NCBI GenBank assembly: GCA_016711125.1
Contig: JADJTQ010000007.1
Span: 124,001 to 188,000, forward strand
Direction of reading: 5' to 3'
DNA length: 64,000 nt
Source of the DNA: Saprospiraceae bacterium
GTDB lineage: Bacteria > Bacteroidota > Bacteroidia > Chitinophagales > Saprospiraceae
The notes beneath the pieces are model-generated. The model saw nothing but the letters and a program-made list of their open reading frames with translations, ran no database searches and was not told the DNA's origin. Shown in pieces: positions 38,330 through 50,319 of the stretch (its first letter is position 1; the number at the start of each line of letters is the position of its first letter). The translations under genes and the position numbers were made by a program.

Positions 38330-39552
38330 CTAAATTCCGAGTTCAATTTGAAAAACGGCCCCATATTGACCTTTTGTGTTTCATTCTTCAAGTCTTTTCT
38401 TACCTGGTACAGCAAATTTCCCTGCACCTTAAGTCTATGACCATAAAGATATTTGGTGATTCCCAGGATGTATTGTTCTTGCCGCTTTTCATTAACACCT
38501 TCAAATACTGAGTTATCGTACACGGAACGATCAGGGACAACAAAGGCGCAGCGTCCTGCCAATTCGTAATTGTTCTTGAAGAGGTAACTCACCTGGGTAT
38601 TGCTACCAAATCCATTATAAACTGCTCTTGTTTTTGTTGGATCGGAAGCATTTACCGTCACTGGAAGATCCGAACTACGATAGCAGTATTCCTGCATAAA
38701 AGCAAAACCTTGATACTTGAATAGTAGATCTGCCTGGATGTTTTGCAAATCAACCGGCGAATATAGGTCTCCTGCCAGTGTTCCTCCCTGTCGAACAGCC
38801 CTTGAGTTATAATTGTAATTTGCGCCGATTGCTAATTTGGGTTTTTTCTCTCTGATCAAATCACCCTCCCAATCTTCGTTTTCTCCGGTGAATTTACCAA
38901 ACGGCAAAATTTCAAGTCTTCCGGTATAATTGAGCCCCCCATCAGATTGTACAGAGTTTCTACCCTCCCCAGAAGTTATGGCCCCTTTCAACCGATAATA
39001 ATCGGATTCATAGGTTGCAAAGAAACCAAAATCGCGATCCAATGTAAATGTTGCATTGACAATCGAACGATCGGTGAACTGTAGGTTACCTGATGAAACG
39101 ACGCGTTGCCGGTTACCGGGGAGCTTGGTCTGTCCAAAGCCCAATTTTAAATTAGGAATCGGCTCATAAAATATGATCGCATCCCGGATAATATTAGGAC
39201 TGGTATTGTACAAGGAAGGACTGGACGAATCCCAATCTAAGTCACCTCGGGAAAACGAAATCTGAAAGTAATAGGTGATCTTAGAGCTATGAACAAATCC
39301 TCGAACTGCCATTCTTAACCTCCGTATCCTAAATTCAAAGGATTCCGCACTTAAATCACTTTGAGAAGTGGACAAATAACCGGCCCGGTTCTGCATTCTA
39401 AACTGAAATCGGATGCCGAACAAACTGTCTTTTTGAACCACTTCAATGCCCTTTTCGTGTTTTGTGACGACATGAAGGGGCGATTCTTCTTGGGCAGTAC
39501 CACTAGTCGTCAAGGTGAAAATTGCGAATAGAATCAATAATTTCATTTTCAT
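38330..39552 (-). CDS. Phosphate-selective porin O/P-like outer-membrane protein (one frameshift)
   Basis: Outer-membrane beta-barrel. I chose the ATG at 39552, directly before a signal peptide (MKMKLLILFAIFTLTTSG); a longer frame reaches 39591. Strand patterns of the OprP/O family are visible: FRIRRLRMAVRGFV, KLGFGQTKLPGNRQR and GATYNY-like hairpins. The C-terminus shifts at the C-run 38359-38362 (one missing); the corrected end is VFQIELGI with a stop at 38330-38332, a proper barrel-terminal strand. Without correction it would run into the adjacent repeat. Confidence 0.8.
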
Positions 39553-39714
39553 AAACGTCGTTTTTTCATAATCTGAAGTATAGCTTAGCATATCCAGTAT
39601 AACTACCAGATTAATCTCTATCTAAATTGAGCATTAAAGATAAATGGATTGATCTTGAATTGAGTTTTTCTTCAACTGTCCGCTGATGCTATCAAAGTTG
39701 ATAGTTGGCAATTT

Positions 39715-40122
39715 GTCAATAGTATCAAGCCCTCGGGGTTTGGGAGTCCGACCCCGGACGCCGTAGCTTTAAGCGAAGGCGGTACTCTTTCCAATTTTCC
39801 ATTATCCATTATCCATTTTCCATTAAGCTCCTGCGTGGTCGGCGTACCAATCTTTCCGAGCTTGGGAGTCCGACCCCGTACGCCGTAGCTTTATGCGAAG
39901 GAGGCACTTTATCCATTATCCATTATCCATTATTTATTATCTATTTTCCATGAAGTTCCTGCGTGGTCGGCTTACCAATCCCTCCGGGCTTGGGAGTCCG
40001 ACTTCGTCCGCCGTAGCTTTCTCTGATCGCCAAAACTTTAGTGACGGCGATAGCGAAGGAGGCACTTTTTCCATTATCCATTATCCATTATCCATTATCC
40101 ATTATCCATTATCCATTTTCAA
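39715..40122 (+). repeat. Three GC-rich hairpin elements (copies 5-7) with AT-rich arrays
   Basis: Copy 5 (39728-39786, 5' part missing), copy 6 (39830-39907, short variant) and copy 7 (39958-40067, long variant with the inner GATCGCC...GGCGAT hairpin), each followed by ATTATCCATT words. They fill the whole gap between the porin start and the SNF2 stop. Open frames across them, such as 39893-40231, are repeat-encoded and not real genes. Confidence 0.85.
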
Positions 40123-40125
40123 TTA

Positions 40126-43100
40126 TCAATTCCCCAGTAACCCCAACAAATCTTCTCTGCTTAACGACTTCATAAAGGATGTCTCTGCTTTTAATCAAAT
40201 CGTCGGTCAAGGCCTTTTTTTGTGCCTGTAGTTTAATGATTTTCTCCTCAATCGTGTTTGGGCATATTAGCCTGATGGCAGTCACATTTTTGTCCTGACC
40301 AATGCGATGTGCCCGGTCTATCGCTTGATTTTCGACAGCCGGATTCCACCAGGGATCGACCAGGTAAACATATTCAGCTTCGGTGAGATTGAGTCCGGTA
40401 CCGCCGGCTTTGAGACTGACTAGGAAAATTCTGACATTTGGATCATTTTGAAATTCTTCGACCAGTGCTTGCCGATTTTTACTCCTTCCTGAGAGCATCA
40501 CAAAAGGGATGTCTCGCTTAGATATTTCCTCTTTAATCAGATCCAGCATACTGACAAACTGTGAAAAAATCAACATTTTGTGATTGGCAACATGGTCTTC
40601 GATTTGCTCGATAAGCATTTCAATTTTTGAGGCGACCTCTCCTGTGGTCTCACTTCCGATCAGTTTAGGTGAATTGCAGATTTGTCGCAATTTGGTGAGC
40701 CCTTTTAAGACATGCATGGATTTTCTTTTCAACTCTTCATTATCGTTGGCGGAAATGTAATCGCGAAATTCCTTTTCATAAGCATCGTAGATTTTTCGTT
40801 GCTCGGGTTTCATCTCACAGTAGAGCACCATTTCGGTTTTTTCCGGTAGTTCGGAGGCCACTTGTGTCTTCGTTCGACGTAATAAGAAGGGCTGAATCTT
40901 AGCCTGTAGTTCCCTGGCTCGTCGGCTGCTTTTAAATTTATCAATTGGGATGGAGTAGATAGCTCGGAAGTAGGTCTGATTACCCAGCAGACCAGGGCAG
41001 GCAAAAGAGAATTGGCTATACAAATCAAAGGTATTATTTTCCACCGGGGTGCCGGTGATCACAATTTTATTTCTTGATTGGAGAAGGCGAGCAGCACGAT
41101 AGCGTTGCGTATCGGGATTTTTGATGTTTTGTGACTCATCAAGAAAAATGTAATTGAAAGAAAATTTCCTTAAATAATTGATGTCCGAAAGTAAGGTAGA
41201 ATAAGAGACTAGGATGACCTCAAAGTGATTAAAGTCATGGGAACTTTTCTTACGGTCAGATCCGACAAGACTATGCACTTTCATTGTAGGTGCAAATTTT
41301 TCAATTTCTGCCTTCCAATTAAATACTAGGGTTGATGGAACCACAATGAGATTGAAGTTTGTTTCAGATTTATGTCTTTGAGTAAGAATGAAGGCTATGA
41401 TTTGCAGCGTTTTCCCCAGCCCCATATCATCAGCCAGGCAGCCACCAAAATTAAAGTCATCCAAAAAATTTAGCCATTTGAGACCTTCATATTGATATGG
41501 CCTCAACGTGGCGGAGAGTTCTTTTGGAATTGCGACATCTTGTATATTTTTAAAGTCTGAAAATAGTCTACGATAATTATGGAGATCATCTCTGGTATCA
41601 TCCTCCAACATTTCCTGATCATAGATTTGCTCTATCGACGCAAAATTTATTCTGGAAGTTTGGATGAATTCATCGTTGACAATTTCACCTGCATTAAAAT
41701 ATGCTGCAAACTTTTCCAACCATACTTGCGGTAGAATACCCAGAGTACCATCATCGAGTTTGATGTACTTATTTTTATTTCGAACCGCCAGCTGTATTTT
41801 TTTGAGTGATGCTTTTCGTTTACCAAATTGGACGTTGACAAGCGTATTAAACCAATTGATTCCACTTACTACTTTGACGGTTATTTTGGCCTGATGTGGA
41901 TTCAGTTTGTTGTTGTGAAGTTCGTTGAAGCCCAAAATAGTGATACCATATTCTCGCCAGATATCAAAGGCTTGGAGAAACCAATCTTCATCCATAAAAT
42001 GTTTACGATGCAGATAAAAATAGTCTAGATCATTTTCTATCTGATCACGAAAATCGGGATGTTGTTTGATGATCAGAGTGGTGAGTTGGAGTTCCTTATT
42101 GTTGTCACGGTGCACTAAAAATTCCTTCCCTTGGCTGTCCATTCCATATATGCTTCTCTTGGACCGTACTCCGATCTCAACATCGCTGTATCGAACCACC
42201 GGAGAGATTTTTATAAATGCTGACAAATCGGATAAATACATGATCATTTCTACATCCGTGTTAAATCCATGTTCCGTGATTTGTGCTGGAGTAGCTTTTT
42301 TAATATCTGTGTAGTTAATTTGGATTTGCTCTTCAAGCTGATCTAAGAACTGCGCCTTAAATTCTGAAAATTTATTTCGGTGGATGAGTAGGTTTTCTGA
42401 CTTCTTTTTAAATAGCTCGATCATGCCCAAAGTCGCCCGGTTTCCAATGAGATAGAAGGTGTCCTTTACCTGGAAAAAGCAGCCAAATTTTAGCGGCAGA
42501 TCCCGAATGTTGTATTTTTGCTGGTCCAGAGTTAGACAACCCGATAATTCAAAGTGTAATTCATGTTGATCAATATTTAACTCCACGGCTTCTGGCAGGA
42601 GAGCAAGACTCACAGGTATGATGGAACCTGAAGATACATTTTCCGAAATGGCTGGATTATGATAATAGACGTGACAGTTCAAGGCATTTTTTAGAATTGT
42701 TCGCAACGCCAGAATATCTGAACTACTTAGTTTAGCATCCGATCGTTTTTGAAATTGAGCAACGCTAATGAGAAACTTCAATTCATTTGCCTCTGAGTCC
42801 CCCCAAATATTCTCCGTCGGTGGGATAGGTGTAAAGGGGTTTTTTGGTTTCCCTTCCTGACTCAACGGGGCCTGATATAGATCAATGATAAGGTGGTGGA
42901 AAAACTTATGACTTCGCAGCACGATCAGATTGGGTCTCGTAGCCTTGACTGGCGAAGGAGCCCTAGAAATATCTTGTTGGCCAATGATTTCGTTGGTCCA
43001 GTTCTCCATGATAGCGTGGTTTACTGGAATGAGCCCAGTTTGTTTTGGGGCAAGAATGAGCTGTCCATTCTCATACTTAATATCGAAAGCCGAATCCAGT

Positions 43101-43519
43101 GAAGGTTCATTTGCCAGTCCATAATCTTGAGCAAATCGCCTCAGTTTTTGTTGGCGAATTTTTGGGCTAAAAAATATTCTTAGATCATCTCGTCGTAAGA
43201 CATTCAGAAGTACCTGTGCCTGATGGCGGCAGAGTTTAGTCTCTTGGGTTTTACAATCGCAGAATAGATTAATCTGATTATCTCGCTGGATTAGAGTTAC
43301 CAATTGCTTTACGTGCAGAGGCCCCTGATAGGTAAAGACCCCTTCGTCGACTCCGAGTTTTTCCACCAGGATCTGAATAACAGGGTTATTTTCGATCTTC
43401 TCCTGACTATTCCAGTGAATGTGATCTTCTTTGAGATGCTCGATGGTGAGATTGGGAAAGACAAAGCGGTGGTTAAGGAAATCGTCTGGGTGGTTAGATG
43501 TCGGTATATCTTCTGCCAT
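40126..43519 (-). CDS. SWIM-domain SNF2-family helicase (one frameshift near the end)
   Basis: About 1,130 residues. A SWIM zinc finger (C87, C89, C97, H99) near the N-terminus is followed by a long middle region and a SWI2/SNF2 motor: Walker A DDMGLGKT, DESQ box, FSQF region, and motif VI with DRAHRIGQ. The last 20 residues read more naturally in the next frame (SREDLLGLLGN, stop 40126-40128), implying one extra base at 40189-40192. The protein translocates on double-stranded DNA and remodels bound proteins; bacterial SWIM-SNF2 proteins occur in several defence loci as well as housekeeping repair. It borders the repair and restriction island. Confidence 0.9.
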
Positions 43520-43712
43520 TTTGATGGTGATGATTACAAGGGGCTGCCAAAGTAGGTTTTAAATTTGAAATACATAGGTGGAGCTTAATCAACTACCTTA
43601 GTCGTTGGATCTAATATTGCAGTCCGAATTTGAGATCTTGGGTTTTCGCAGGTGCTAAAGGAATTATGATTCTGGAGCTAAAGTCTTTTGTGAATTTAAA
43701 TGTCTTGATCTA

Positions 43713-43930
43713 GGAGGGTGTTGAACTGCGCAACTTGATGCTGAAGCCGTAAAATCGTCGTTTCTTGTGCGGCGAGACGAGGGAAGGTACCGGAGGTTGA
43801 AACTGACTGACCTGACTGCCGTGGTCAGCCAGGCAAGGGATCAACGAAGCCAGGAACGGCGAGAACGGCTGCGTATAGTGGGAATCTATTTTTTATTAAT
43901 CAGCGCGAGGTGAGTATTTCAACAGCCTCC
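43713..43930. mobile_element. 218-bp inverted-repeat element (MITE or IS remnant)
   Basis: The left end GGAGGGTGTTGAA (43713-43725) and the right end TTCAACAGCCTCC (43918-43930) are inverted repeats with 12 of 13 matches, 14 bases if the flanking A is included. The interior is GC-richer than its surroundings and has a small hairpin CTGACC-N10-GGTCAG. An open stretch of about 63 codons rich in Arg/Glu runs through it without a start. I found no clear target-site duplication, so this is a likely non-autonomous element or fossil. From 43931 to 44208 I see nothing. Confidence 0.6.
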
Positions 43931-44208
43931 TGGGTAGCATTGCAATTCCTGTTATCTTTCCCTAAGGGATTTATGCCTTTTTCAAGGGGAAGCGAGGGGG
44001 TTAGGTGGAGTCAAAATATTCTCGGAATAATTTGTCTCACTTAATATCATTAAACTGACAAAACGATCATCTTTGAAACCAATAAAAAACTAAACGAACT
44101 TGCTGCGATGAGTCTAACTTCACTCCAAAAAAATCCTTTGTCTAGAATTATTTAATGGTAACTTGAGAAGAGAAAATTTTGAACACCTGATCAATCAGTT
44201 GTCCTGCA

Positions 44209-45462
44209 ATGAAGCCAAAAATAGTGGACGACGTCTTGCTTTCAAGGCGATTTGTGCTAGCTGCATCCTCGACCATGATAGGTGGAGCGATTCTAAATAC
44301 CGTTTCCAATGCAATTGGCCCAAAGCCAATACCCGATCCGACCAAAAGTATTGGGCGGGGTTCTTCCAAACTGGGCAGTAGAGCAGTAAGTGAACAACTC
44401 AATCGCTACGTAAACCGCCCCACACCATCGGGTGAATCGATGACTCCTCTTCAGGATCTGGTAGGAATAATTACACCATCTGACTTGCATTATGAAAGAC
44501 ATCATGGAGGTATCCCGGATATTGCACTCGAGAACTACGAGTTACTTATTCATGGGATGGTCAGCAGTGCTAAGAAATTTACGATTGCCGATTTAAAGAG
44601 ATTTCCACAAAGGTCAAGAATTTGTTTTATTGAATGTTCTGGAAATGGATATCATGGATATTATAAGAAGAATATAACCGAGGAATTATCTGCCCAGCAG
44701 CTGGACGGGTTGATAAGTACCAGTGAGTGGACAGGCGTAATGCTGTCTACTTTATTTAGAGAGGTCGGGGTAAAATCTGGAGCCAAGTGGTTTCTGGCGG
44801 AAGGCTCAGATGCTGCAGTAATGACAAGAAGTATTCCTATCGGCAAGGCTTGGGATGATGCAATGATAGTTTTTGGACAAAACGGAGAGGCGATCAGACC
44901 AGAACAAGGATATCCTGCAAGATTACTCCTACCGGGATGGGAGGGAAATACAAGTGTTAAATGGATTAGAAGAATTGAACTATCGGATAAGCCTTTCATG
45001 ACCCGGGAGGAGACATCGAAATATTCTGACCCATTACCAGATTGCACTGCAAGGTTATTTAGCTTCGTCATGGATGCCAAATCTCTCATTACCTTTCCAT
45101 CTTTTCCATATGCATTGCCACAAAAGGGTTGGTGGGAGATCCAGGGATATGCCTGGAGTGGTCATGGTAAAATTGTGCAGGTTGAAGTTAGTACTGATGG
45201 GGGTATAAATTGGAGAAATGCTGAACTTCAGGAGCCGATTTTATCTAAGTGCCAGACTAGATTTCGAATTCCCTGGCACTGGAATGGGGAAAGATCAATT
45301 CTGATGAGTCGGGCACTTGACGAGACTGGATATATGCAGCCAAGCTATGCTCAACTGGAGAGTGTAAGGGGTAAGGGGACCAGCTACCATTTTAACCACA
45401 TTAGGGCTTGGAAAGTGGAGCCAGATGGGAGGGTCTTATTGGGATTAAATGAAATGATCTAA
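44209..45462 (+). CDS. soxC: Molybdenum sulfite dehydrogenase subunit SoxC
   Basis: 417 residues, intact. A Tat-type signal (SRRFVLAAS) precedes a sulfite-oxidase-fold molybdenum domain; the Cys ligand lies in CFIECSGNGYHGY near residue 145, and the dimerisation domain follows (GYAWSGHGKIVQVEVS). SoxC with its cytochrome partner SoxD oxidises the sulfane group during thiosulfate oxidation in the periplasm. The soxD gene follows at 20 bases' distance. No soxXAYZB genes are in this window. Confidence 0.88.
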   Translation: MKPKIVDDVLLSRRFVLAASSTMIGGAILNTVSNAIGPKPIPDPTKSIGRGSSKLGSRAVSEQLNRYVNRPTPSGESMTPLQDLVGIITPSDLHYERHHGGIPDIALENYELLIHGMVSSAKKFTIADLKRFPQRSRICFIECSGNGYHGYYKKNITEELSAQQLDGLISTSEWTGVMLSTLFREVGVKSGAKWFLAEGSDAAVMTRSIPIGKAWDDAMIVFGQNGEAIRPEQGYPARLLLPGWEGNTSVKWIRRIELSDKPFMTREETSKYSDPLPDCTARLFSFVMDAKSLITFPSFPYALPQKGWWEIQGYAWSGHGKIVQVEVSTDGGINWRNAELQEPILSKCQTRFRIPWHWNGERSILMSRALDETGYMQPSYAQLESVRGKGTSYHFNHIRAWKVEPDGRVLLGLNEMI

Positions 45463-45481
45463 TGAGCAATTACTAATAGCG

Positions 45482-46150
45482 ATGGATATCGGTGCATTCA
45501 TAAATAGGGCTGCGGTCTTTGCATTTATAACATTGTTTTTTCAAATGGGCTGCAAAGGGTGGAAAGAAAATACTGGGGAGGGCTCACCGTCCGATTATTC
45601 GATTATTTCTCAAAGTCCCGCTGATTCATTATTGAGATTCCCTGAGTCGTGGCCTGATAGCTTTGGCTATGGTAGAATAGTTTCAGTCGAAGAGATTGGC
45701 GAATGGGATATCGATGTAATGCCCGATGGTACTGGGTTGCCGGTTGGTACTGGTACTGTCGCAGAAGGTAGAGTCATATACCAAAATATATGTGTTACTT
45801 GCCATGGCGTTACAGGCGTTGAAGTACCGTTCGATAACTTGGTGGGGAGAGAACCACGAATTGATTTCCCTTTTGGTAAAGATTATAAATATTTGTCCAT
45901 GCGCACTATTGGAAATTATTGGCCCTATGCAACGACCTTATTTGATTATATAAGAAGAGCAATGCCGCAAAATGAACCGGGTTCGCTTGGGGCAAATGAG
46001 GTATATGCTCTTTCGGCTTATCTACTTCATTTAAATGAAATTGTATCTTCGGATGCGGTCATGGACAAGAAAACGCTTCCTGCAATTAAAATGCCGGCGA
46101 GAGACCGCTTCGTCATGGATAACAGGGCAGGTGGCAGGGAAATCAAGTAA
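45482..46150 (+). CDS. soxD: SoxD cytochrome c
   Basis: 222 residues: a signal or lipoprotein segment (FFQMGCKG), then a single class I cytochrome c domain with CVTCH near residue 107 and axial Met in RRAMPQNEPGSL. It is the electron-accepting partner of SoxC in the sulfite/sulfane dehydrogenase complex. Translational spacing suggests an operon with soxC. Confidence 0.85.
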   Translation: MDIGAFINRAAVFAFITLFFQMGCKGWKENTGEGSPSDYSIISQSPADSLLRFPESWPDSFGYGRIVSVEEIGEWDIDVMPDGTGLPVGTGTVAEGRVIYQNICVTCHGVTGVEVPFDNLVGREPRIDFPFGKDYKYLSMRTIGNYWPYATTLFDYIRRAMPQNEPGSLGANEVYALSAYLLHLNEIVSSDAVMDKKTLPAIKMPARDRFVMDNRAGGREIK

Positions 46151-46273
46151 CGACTTCTGATAACCTGTCCTCCTTGTAACTTTCTGACCGGTTGAGTTTT
46201 ATTAAGCAATTCTTTTACCAGAGCTGTCTATTTACTTAATTCTAATTTCATAAATTATTTTAAAGAGAGAACC

Positions 46274-47144
46274 ATGGTCAAGTTAAATCAAAAAATAAAG
46301 CTGAGCAATTTCTAAAATTTCATACCGATCCTGAAATTTTAGTTCTGGTAAATTCTTGGGACCCTGAAGTTCGAGATTAGTTGAAGCGTTGGGTTATAAG
46401 GCCATAGGGACCACAAGTATGGGAATATCTGCCACCTTAGGATACCCCGATTGTCAGGCTATACCCTATACGAAAATGGTTGAGGCTGTGACTAAAATTG
46501 TCGAAAGCGTGGATTTGCCAGTGACTGCCGATATTGAAGCGGGTTACGGTAAGAACTTAACCGAAATTGTGCAAACTGTCGAAAAATTTATTGCATCCGG
46601 AATTGCGGGAATTAATATAGAAGACAGTGTTGCTGTGAGTCCTGACTTAGTGGATGAAACAGAATTCTCTGAAAGAATATCAGCAATTCGGAAGCTTTCC
46701 GATTCTCTGGGATTTCATTTGGTGATCAATGCCAGAACAGATGTATTTCTGACCCAATCCGGTAAGCCCGAAAATCGATTGGCTGAGGTGATCAGGCGCG
46801 GAAACAGGTATCTCGAAGCAGGTGCAGATTGTGTATTTGTTCCTGACGTTTCTGAAAGGGAAAAGATATCGGTTCTCGTAAAAGAGATTCAAGGGCCGAT
46901 CAATATCTTGGTAAATCCAACGAGAGGTGCTGGTTTGCCACCTCCCATCTCAATATTGCAAGATATGGGTGTTGCTAGAGTGAGCTTTGGATCTACAATT
47001 ATGAAGGCCACATTAGCATTGACAAAAAAAATTGCATCTGAAGTTATGGAAGCGGGAACCTATCATCTTTTGTTCGAGCATTTGAGCCCAATCGCTGAAT
47101 CGGCAAAAGCTTATAACATGGCTACCGGACGACCCAATAAATAG
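46274..47144 (+). CDS. Isocitrate lyase / PEP mutase family protein (two frameshifts)
   Basis: About 290 residues when joined from ATG 46274. The N-terminus is broken at the A-run 46290-46295 (one missing) and at about 46361-46370 (one missing); the corrected reading gives KAEQFLKFHTDPEILVLVNSWDP and SRLVEALGYKA. The barrel is clear: GTTSMGISATLGYPD, TADIEAGYG, GINIEDS, and NARTDVFL. Family members cleave C-C bonds of 2-methylisocitrate, oxaloacetate or phosphonopyruvate; I cannot choose between them. The following 240 bases contain no convincing gene. Confidence 0.82.
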
Positions 47145-47382
47145 CATCTTTTTTACTGCCGACCTTATTTTGTGCTTGCAGATTGCTGATCTACTTGAAA
47201 GATCCTGTTGTGGACCAAAGATTTCCTAAAGGCCAATCTAAGGATGGTATTAGGGAAAAAAATATATCGGAAACTCAATTTGACCTTTTAGCATCACTGG
47301 GAATTAACGATTTGTATTTAAATTAGAAAAACATGAATCCGAATCACTCAGATCCCTATTTTCCACTCATCGTTTAATTTAA

Positions 47383-50237
47383 TCATAATGACTCAACCAT
47401 CTGTTTCATAAATTCAATTGCCTGCATTTGCACCAGCACCTGTCCTTCCTGGCAGCTGGATTGCGAAACACAAAATAGATATCGTGCTTACCATTGATGG
47501 CCTCAATCTTTGCCTGGACAATAGTTGCAGAAAGACGGGCCATTTTGCTGAAGTCGATCGGTGCGTCAGGATTGGCTGATTTGGCTTTTTCTTCCCGTAG
47601 CTTTTGCATAATAGCCCTCCGGTCGACATCTTTCGGTTCAATAAATTCCGTTTGGCTGATCAGTTGACCATCGGGTGAATTAAGACGTACTTCGATGATC
47701 GCGCCGGCTGCTCCCACGCGAGGTGATGCCTGTGCCAGGAACTCTATCTGGTCTATGCCAGATAAATCCAGGTCTTTATAGGCCAGATACGCCTCGTCGC
47801 CCACCAGATTAAAAGACCGCGATGGTGTAGTCAAGAGTTGTATTCCTTTTCCGAGATCGTACTTTTCCGGATCCAGTACCGGATTGCGTAAAGCGATGAT
47901 TTTTTCGGAAGCCAATGATTTGATTTTTCCACTTCCCTGATCACGATAAGCCACTCGCAATAGGTATCCACCTTTTCCATTGTCACCCTTCGGGACCTCA
48001 GGAACTAAGGACCCTTCCAACGGATATGACTTTGGTGCTAACACCTGATTGTCAAGACTCATGATAAAACTAACCATTAAAGAGGCATCTTCCTTTGACA
48101 ATTGTGGATGGGCGCTCATGGCATGTTCGCCCCAGATTCCGGTACCACCAGTTATGATTTTACTGGCAATGATCTCTTGTCCAGCCCGGTCATTTTTGTA
48201 TTTGGCGGCCACATCTAAATAACTTGGACCTACCGATTTTTGATCGTTCAAATGACAAGACCGGCAGTCGTTTTGATTGATGAGCACCGCTCCCTTCGAA
48301 AAGGCAGTCCATTCGTCCGATGCCCGGTGATTTTGAGCAATTTCGATCGGATCAAATCCTTCCGGAGCATAATCAAAGTTGATAGCCACATTACTTTTTT
48401 CAATTAGTCCGGATTCAAGATTTCCATCTTCGCGGTCATATACCGAGATCTTGTAGACCAGTTCATCTCCTGGAAAGAAAAAACTCTGATTACCCTGCAA
48501 AATCACCAGATCGACTGATGGTAGTTCGTTACCTGCCAGAATTTCGAATGCTTGAAAATTACTGGCACCTTGCCCATCGGTGACCTTTAGGTTGACCTGA
48601 TAGTTTCCTTCTTTCTCAAAAGTGATTTGTGGATTCGCATCATTTATCGTCCGTTGAAATCCATTCTCCGAGTGGATGTTCCATTCATAGGCTAGGTGGT
48701 CATTATCGTAATCCATGGTACCATCAGAACTAAGTTGGACAGCCAGAGGTAACGCACCGGCTATTTTATCAACGCCGGCCACCACGACTGGAGTCCGGTT
48801 ACCACCATTGTATTCAATCCGTTTGACCTGTGCATTGATATTACCTCTGAACCAAGCTGAGCCATATTCCAGGACATAGAGGTCACCATCAGGACTAAAT
48901 TTGATATCAATGGCACTCTGGAAGTCTTCATCAGGAAGGAAACGTTCCATGCTTTGATAATCTCCCTGTTCGTTCATAGCAACTGACATAATCCATCCGC
49001 GCATAAATTCGACAATGAGCCACTTGCCTTCAAAATAAGCTGGAAAACGACGTCCAGAAGCAGCAAAATCAGCCATTCGGAATACCGGACCACCAGTGGC
49101 ACTGCGGCCAGAACTGCCAACTTCGGGAAACTCGTCTGAATTGGCATAGGGATACCAGATAAAGGCCTTTTCGGGTTTTGGCAGTTTTTGCAAGCCGGTG
49201 TTGTTAGGTGAATTATTGATGACATTGGAGGTATCAAAAAGTGACCCTGTACTTCCTGTACTATAGTCGTAATCTGCGTATGCTTTATTGTCTCCAATAA
49301 AGTAAGGCCAACCAAAAAACCCAGCTGCTTTCGCCTGATTATACTCGTCATAACCGCGTGGACCAATCGTAGAATCTTTGGAGGCATCTGGCCCGACTTC
49401 ACCCCAATAGATGTATCCTGACTTACTGTCGATAGATACTCTCCAGGGGTTGCGATGGCCCATGGTGTATATTTCAGGACGTGTTTTGTCAGTTCCCGGA
49501 GGAAAAAGATTTCCTTCAGGTATGGTATAGCTGCCATCTCGTTCCGGATGAATGCGCAGGATTTTACCCCGAAGGTCGTTGGTGCTACCGGCAGTGCGTT
49601 GATCATCATGGTTTTTCATGCCCGGACGTTCATCCAGGTTAGATGTACCCTGCGGAGGATTAGCAGTGTTGTTGCCGGTGGTTAGGTACAAATTACCCTC
49701 ACTGTCGAATACCATTCCACCTCCTGTATGGCAACAAAGTTCTCGTTGAGTAGGGAACTCCAGCATTATTTTTTTCGATGAACTGATCAGCGAATCATGC
49801 ACTACATCCCATCTTGCCAGGACATGTTTGGGAGTGTCAGGATCTGCATAAAAAAGATAAACCCAGCGATTGTTTTGAAAATCAGGATCCGCGATGACTC
49901 CCATGAGTCCTTCTTCTGCTTCTCTGGATTCGCCATCTGCATTGGTGTATTTAGTATTAACCGGAATGGTTGTAGTGGTCTTGAGCTCCCGGCTATCGAT
50001 ATCAAATACTTTGACACCTCCTTTGCGCTCAACCAGCATTAGACGGTCTCTATTTAAAAATGTGAAGGCCATCGGTTCATCAAGCTCCCCGGGTTGGGTC
50101 ATGACCGTTGTAGTGAAGCGGTTTACTTCAGGTGGCATTTGATTGGATACTGATTGGGAATTTTTGCATGAAGTCAGGAGCAGCGATAAGAAGGCAAACA
50201 GGAGGTGTTGAACCCAGATGTGCAGGTTGTTTTTCAT
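47383..50237 (-). CDS. Multidomain lipoprotein: sorbosone dehydrogenase, PKD, cytochrome c (one frameshift)
   Basis: About 950 residues starting at the ATG at 50237 in front of a lipobox (LLLTSC). Order: glucose/sorbosone dehydrogenase propeller (FLNRDRLMLVERKGGV, then GGMVFDSEGNLYLTTGNN, YTMGHRNPWRV, ATGGPVFR) to about residue 480; a PKD-type domain (YEWNIHSENG, NLKVTDGQGASN); a cytochrome c with CRSCH near residue 690; and a C-terminal CBM6-like domain. The end shifts near 47450-47460 (one missing) to LVQMQAIEFMKQMVESL, stop at 47383. It probably passes electrons from sugar or aldose oxidation to a cell-surface cytochrome. Confidence 0.87.
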
Positions 50238-50319
50238 CAAGAACAGATTGTGATCAAGTAATAAAAATGAACAAATTATTGGCAGAGTAGGTGACAAAGA
50301 TGCTTAAAAAAATACTATC

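Noticed and set aside
40109..40140. SNF2 C-terminus encoded by the repeat (GELIIENG)
   Set aside because: One base less at 40189-40192 gives the family-typical ending SREDLLGLLGN, so the repeat-encoded tail is a frame error. The same holds for the porin end at 38330.
39893..40231. Open frame with repeats of SIIHYPLSI-like peptide; similar frames at 32204-32620, 37841-38133, 38215-38511 and 25994-26254
   Set aside because: They are translations of the GC-rich element and ATTATCC arrays, present on both strands and without homology expected of real proteins.
43730..43915. Start-less Arg/Glu-rich frame in the 218-bp element, considered as a group II intron or retron remnant
   Set aside because: No domain V-like hairpin, no reverse transcriptase and no start codon; only the terminal inverted repeats are solid.
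47145..47382. Open frame of about 45 codons ending near 47324
   Set aside because: No start, no recognisable motif and no conserved context; possibly chance.
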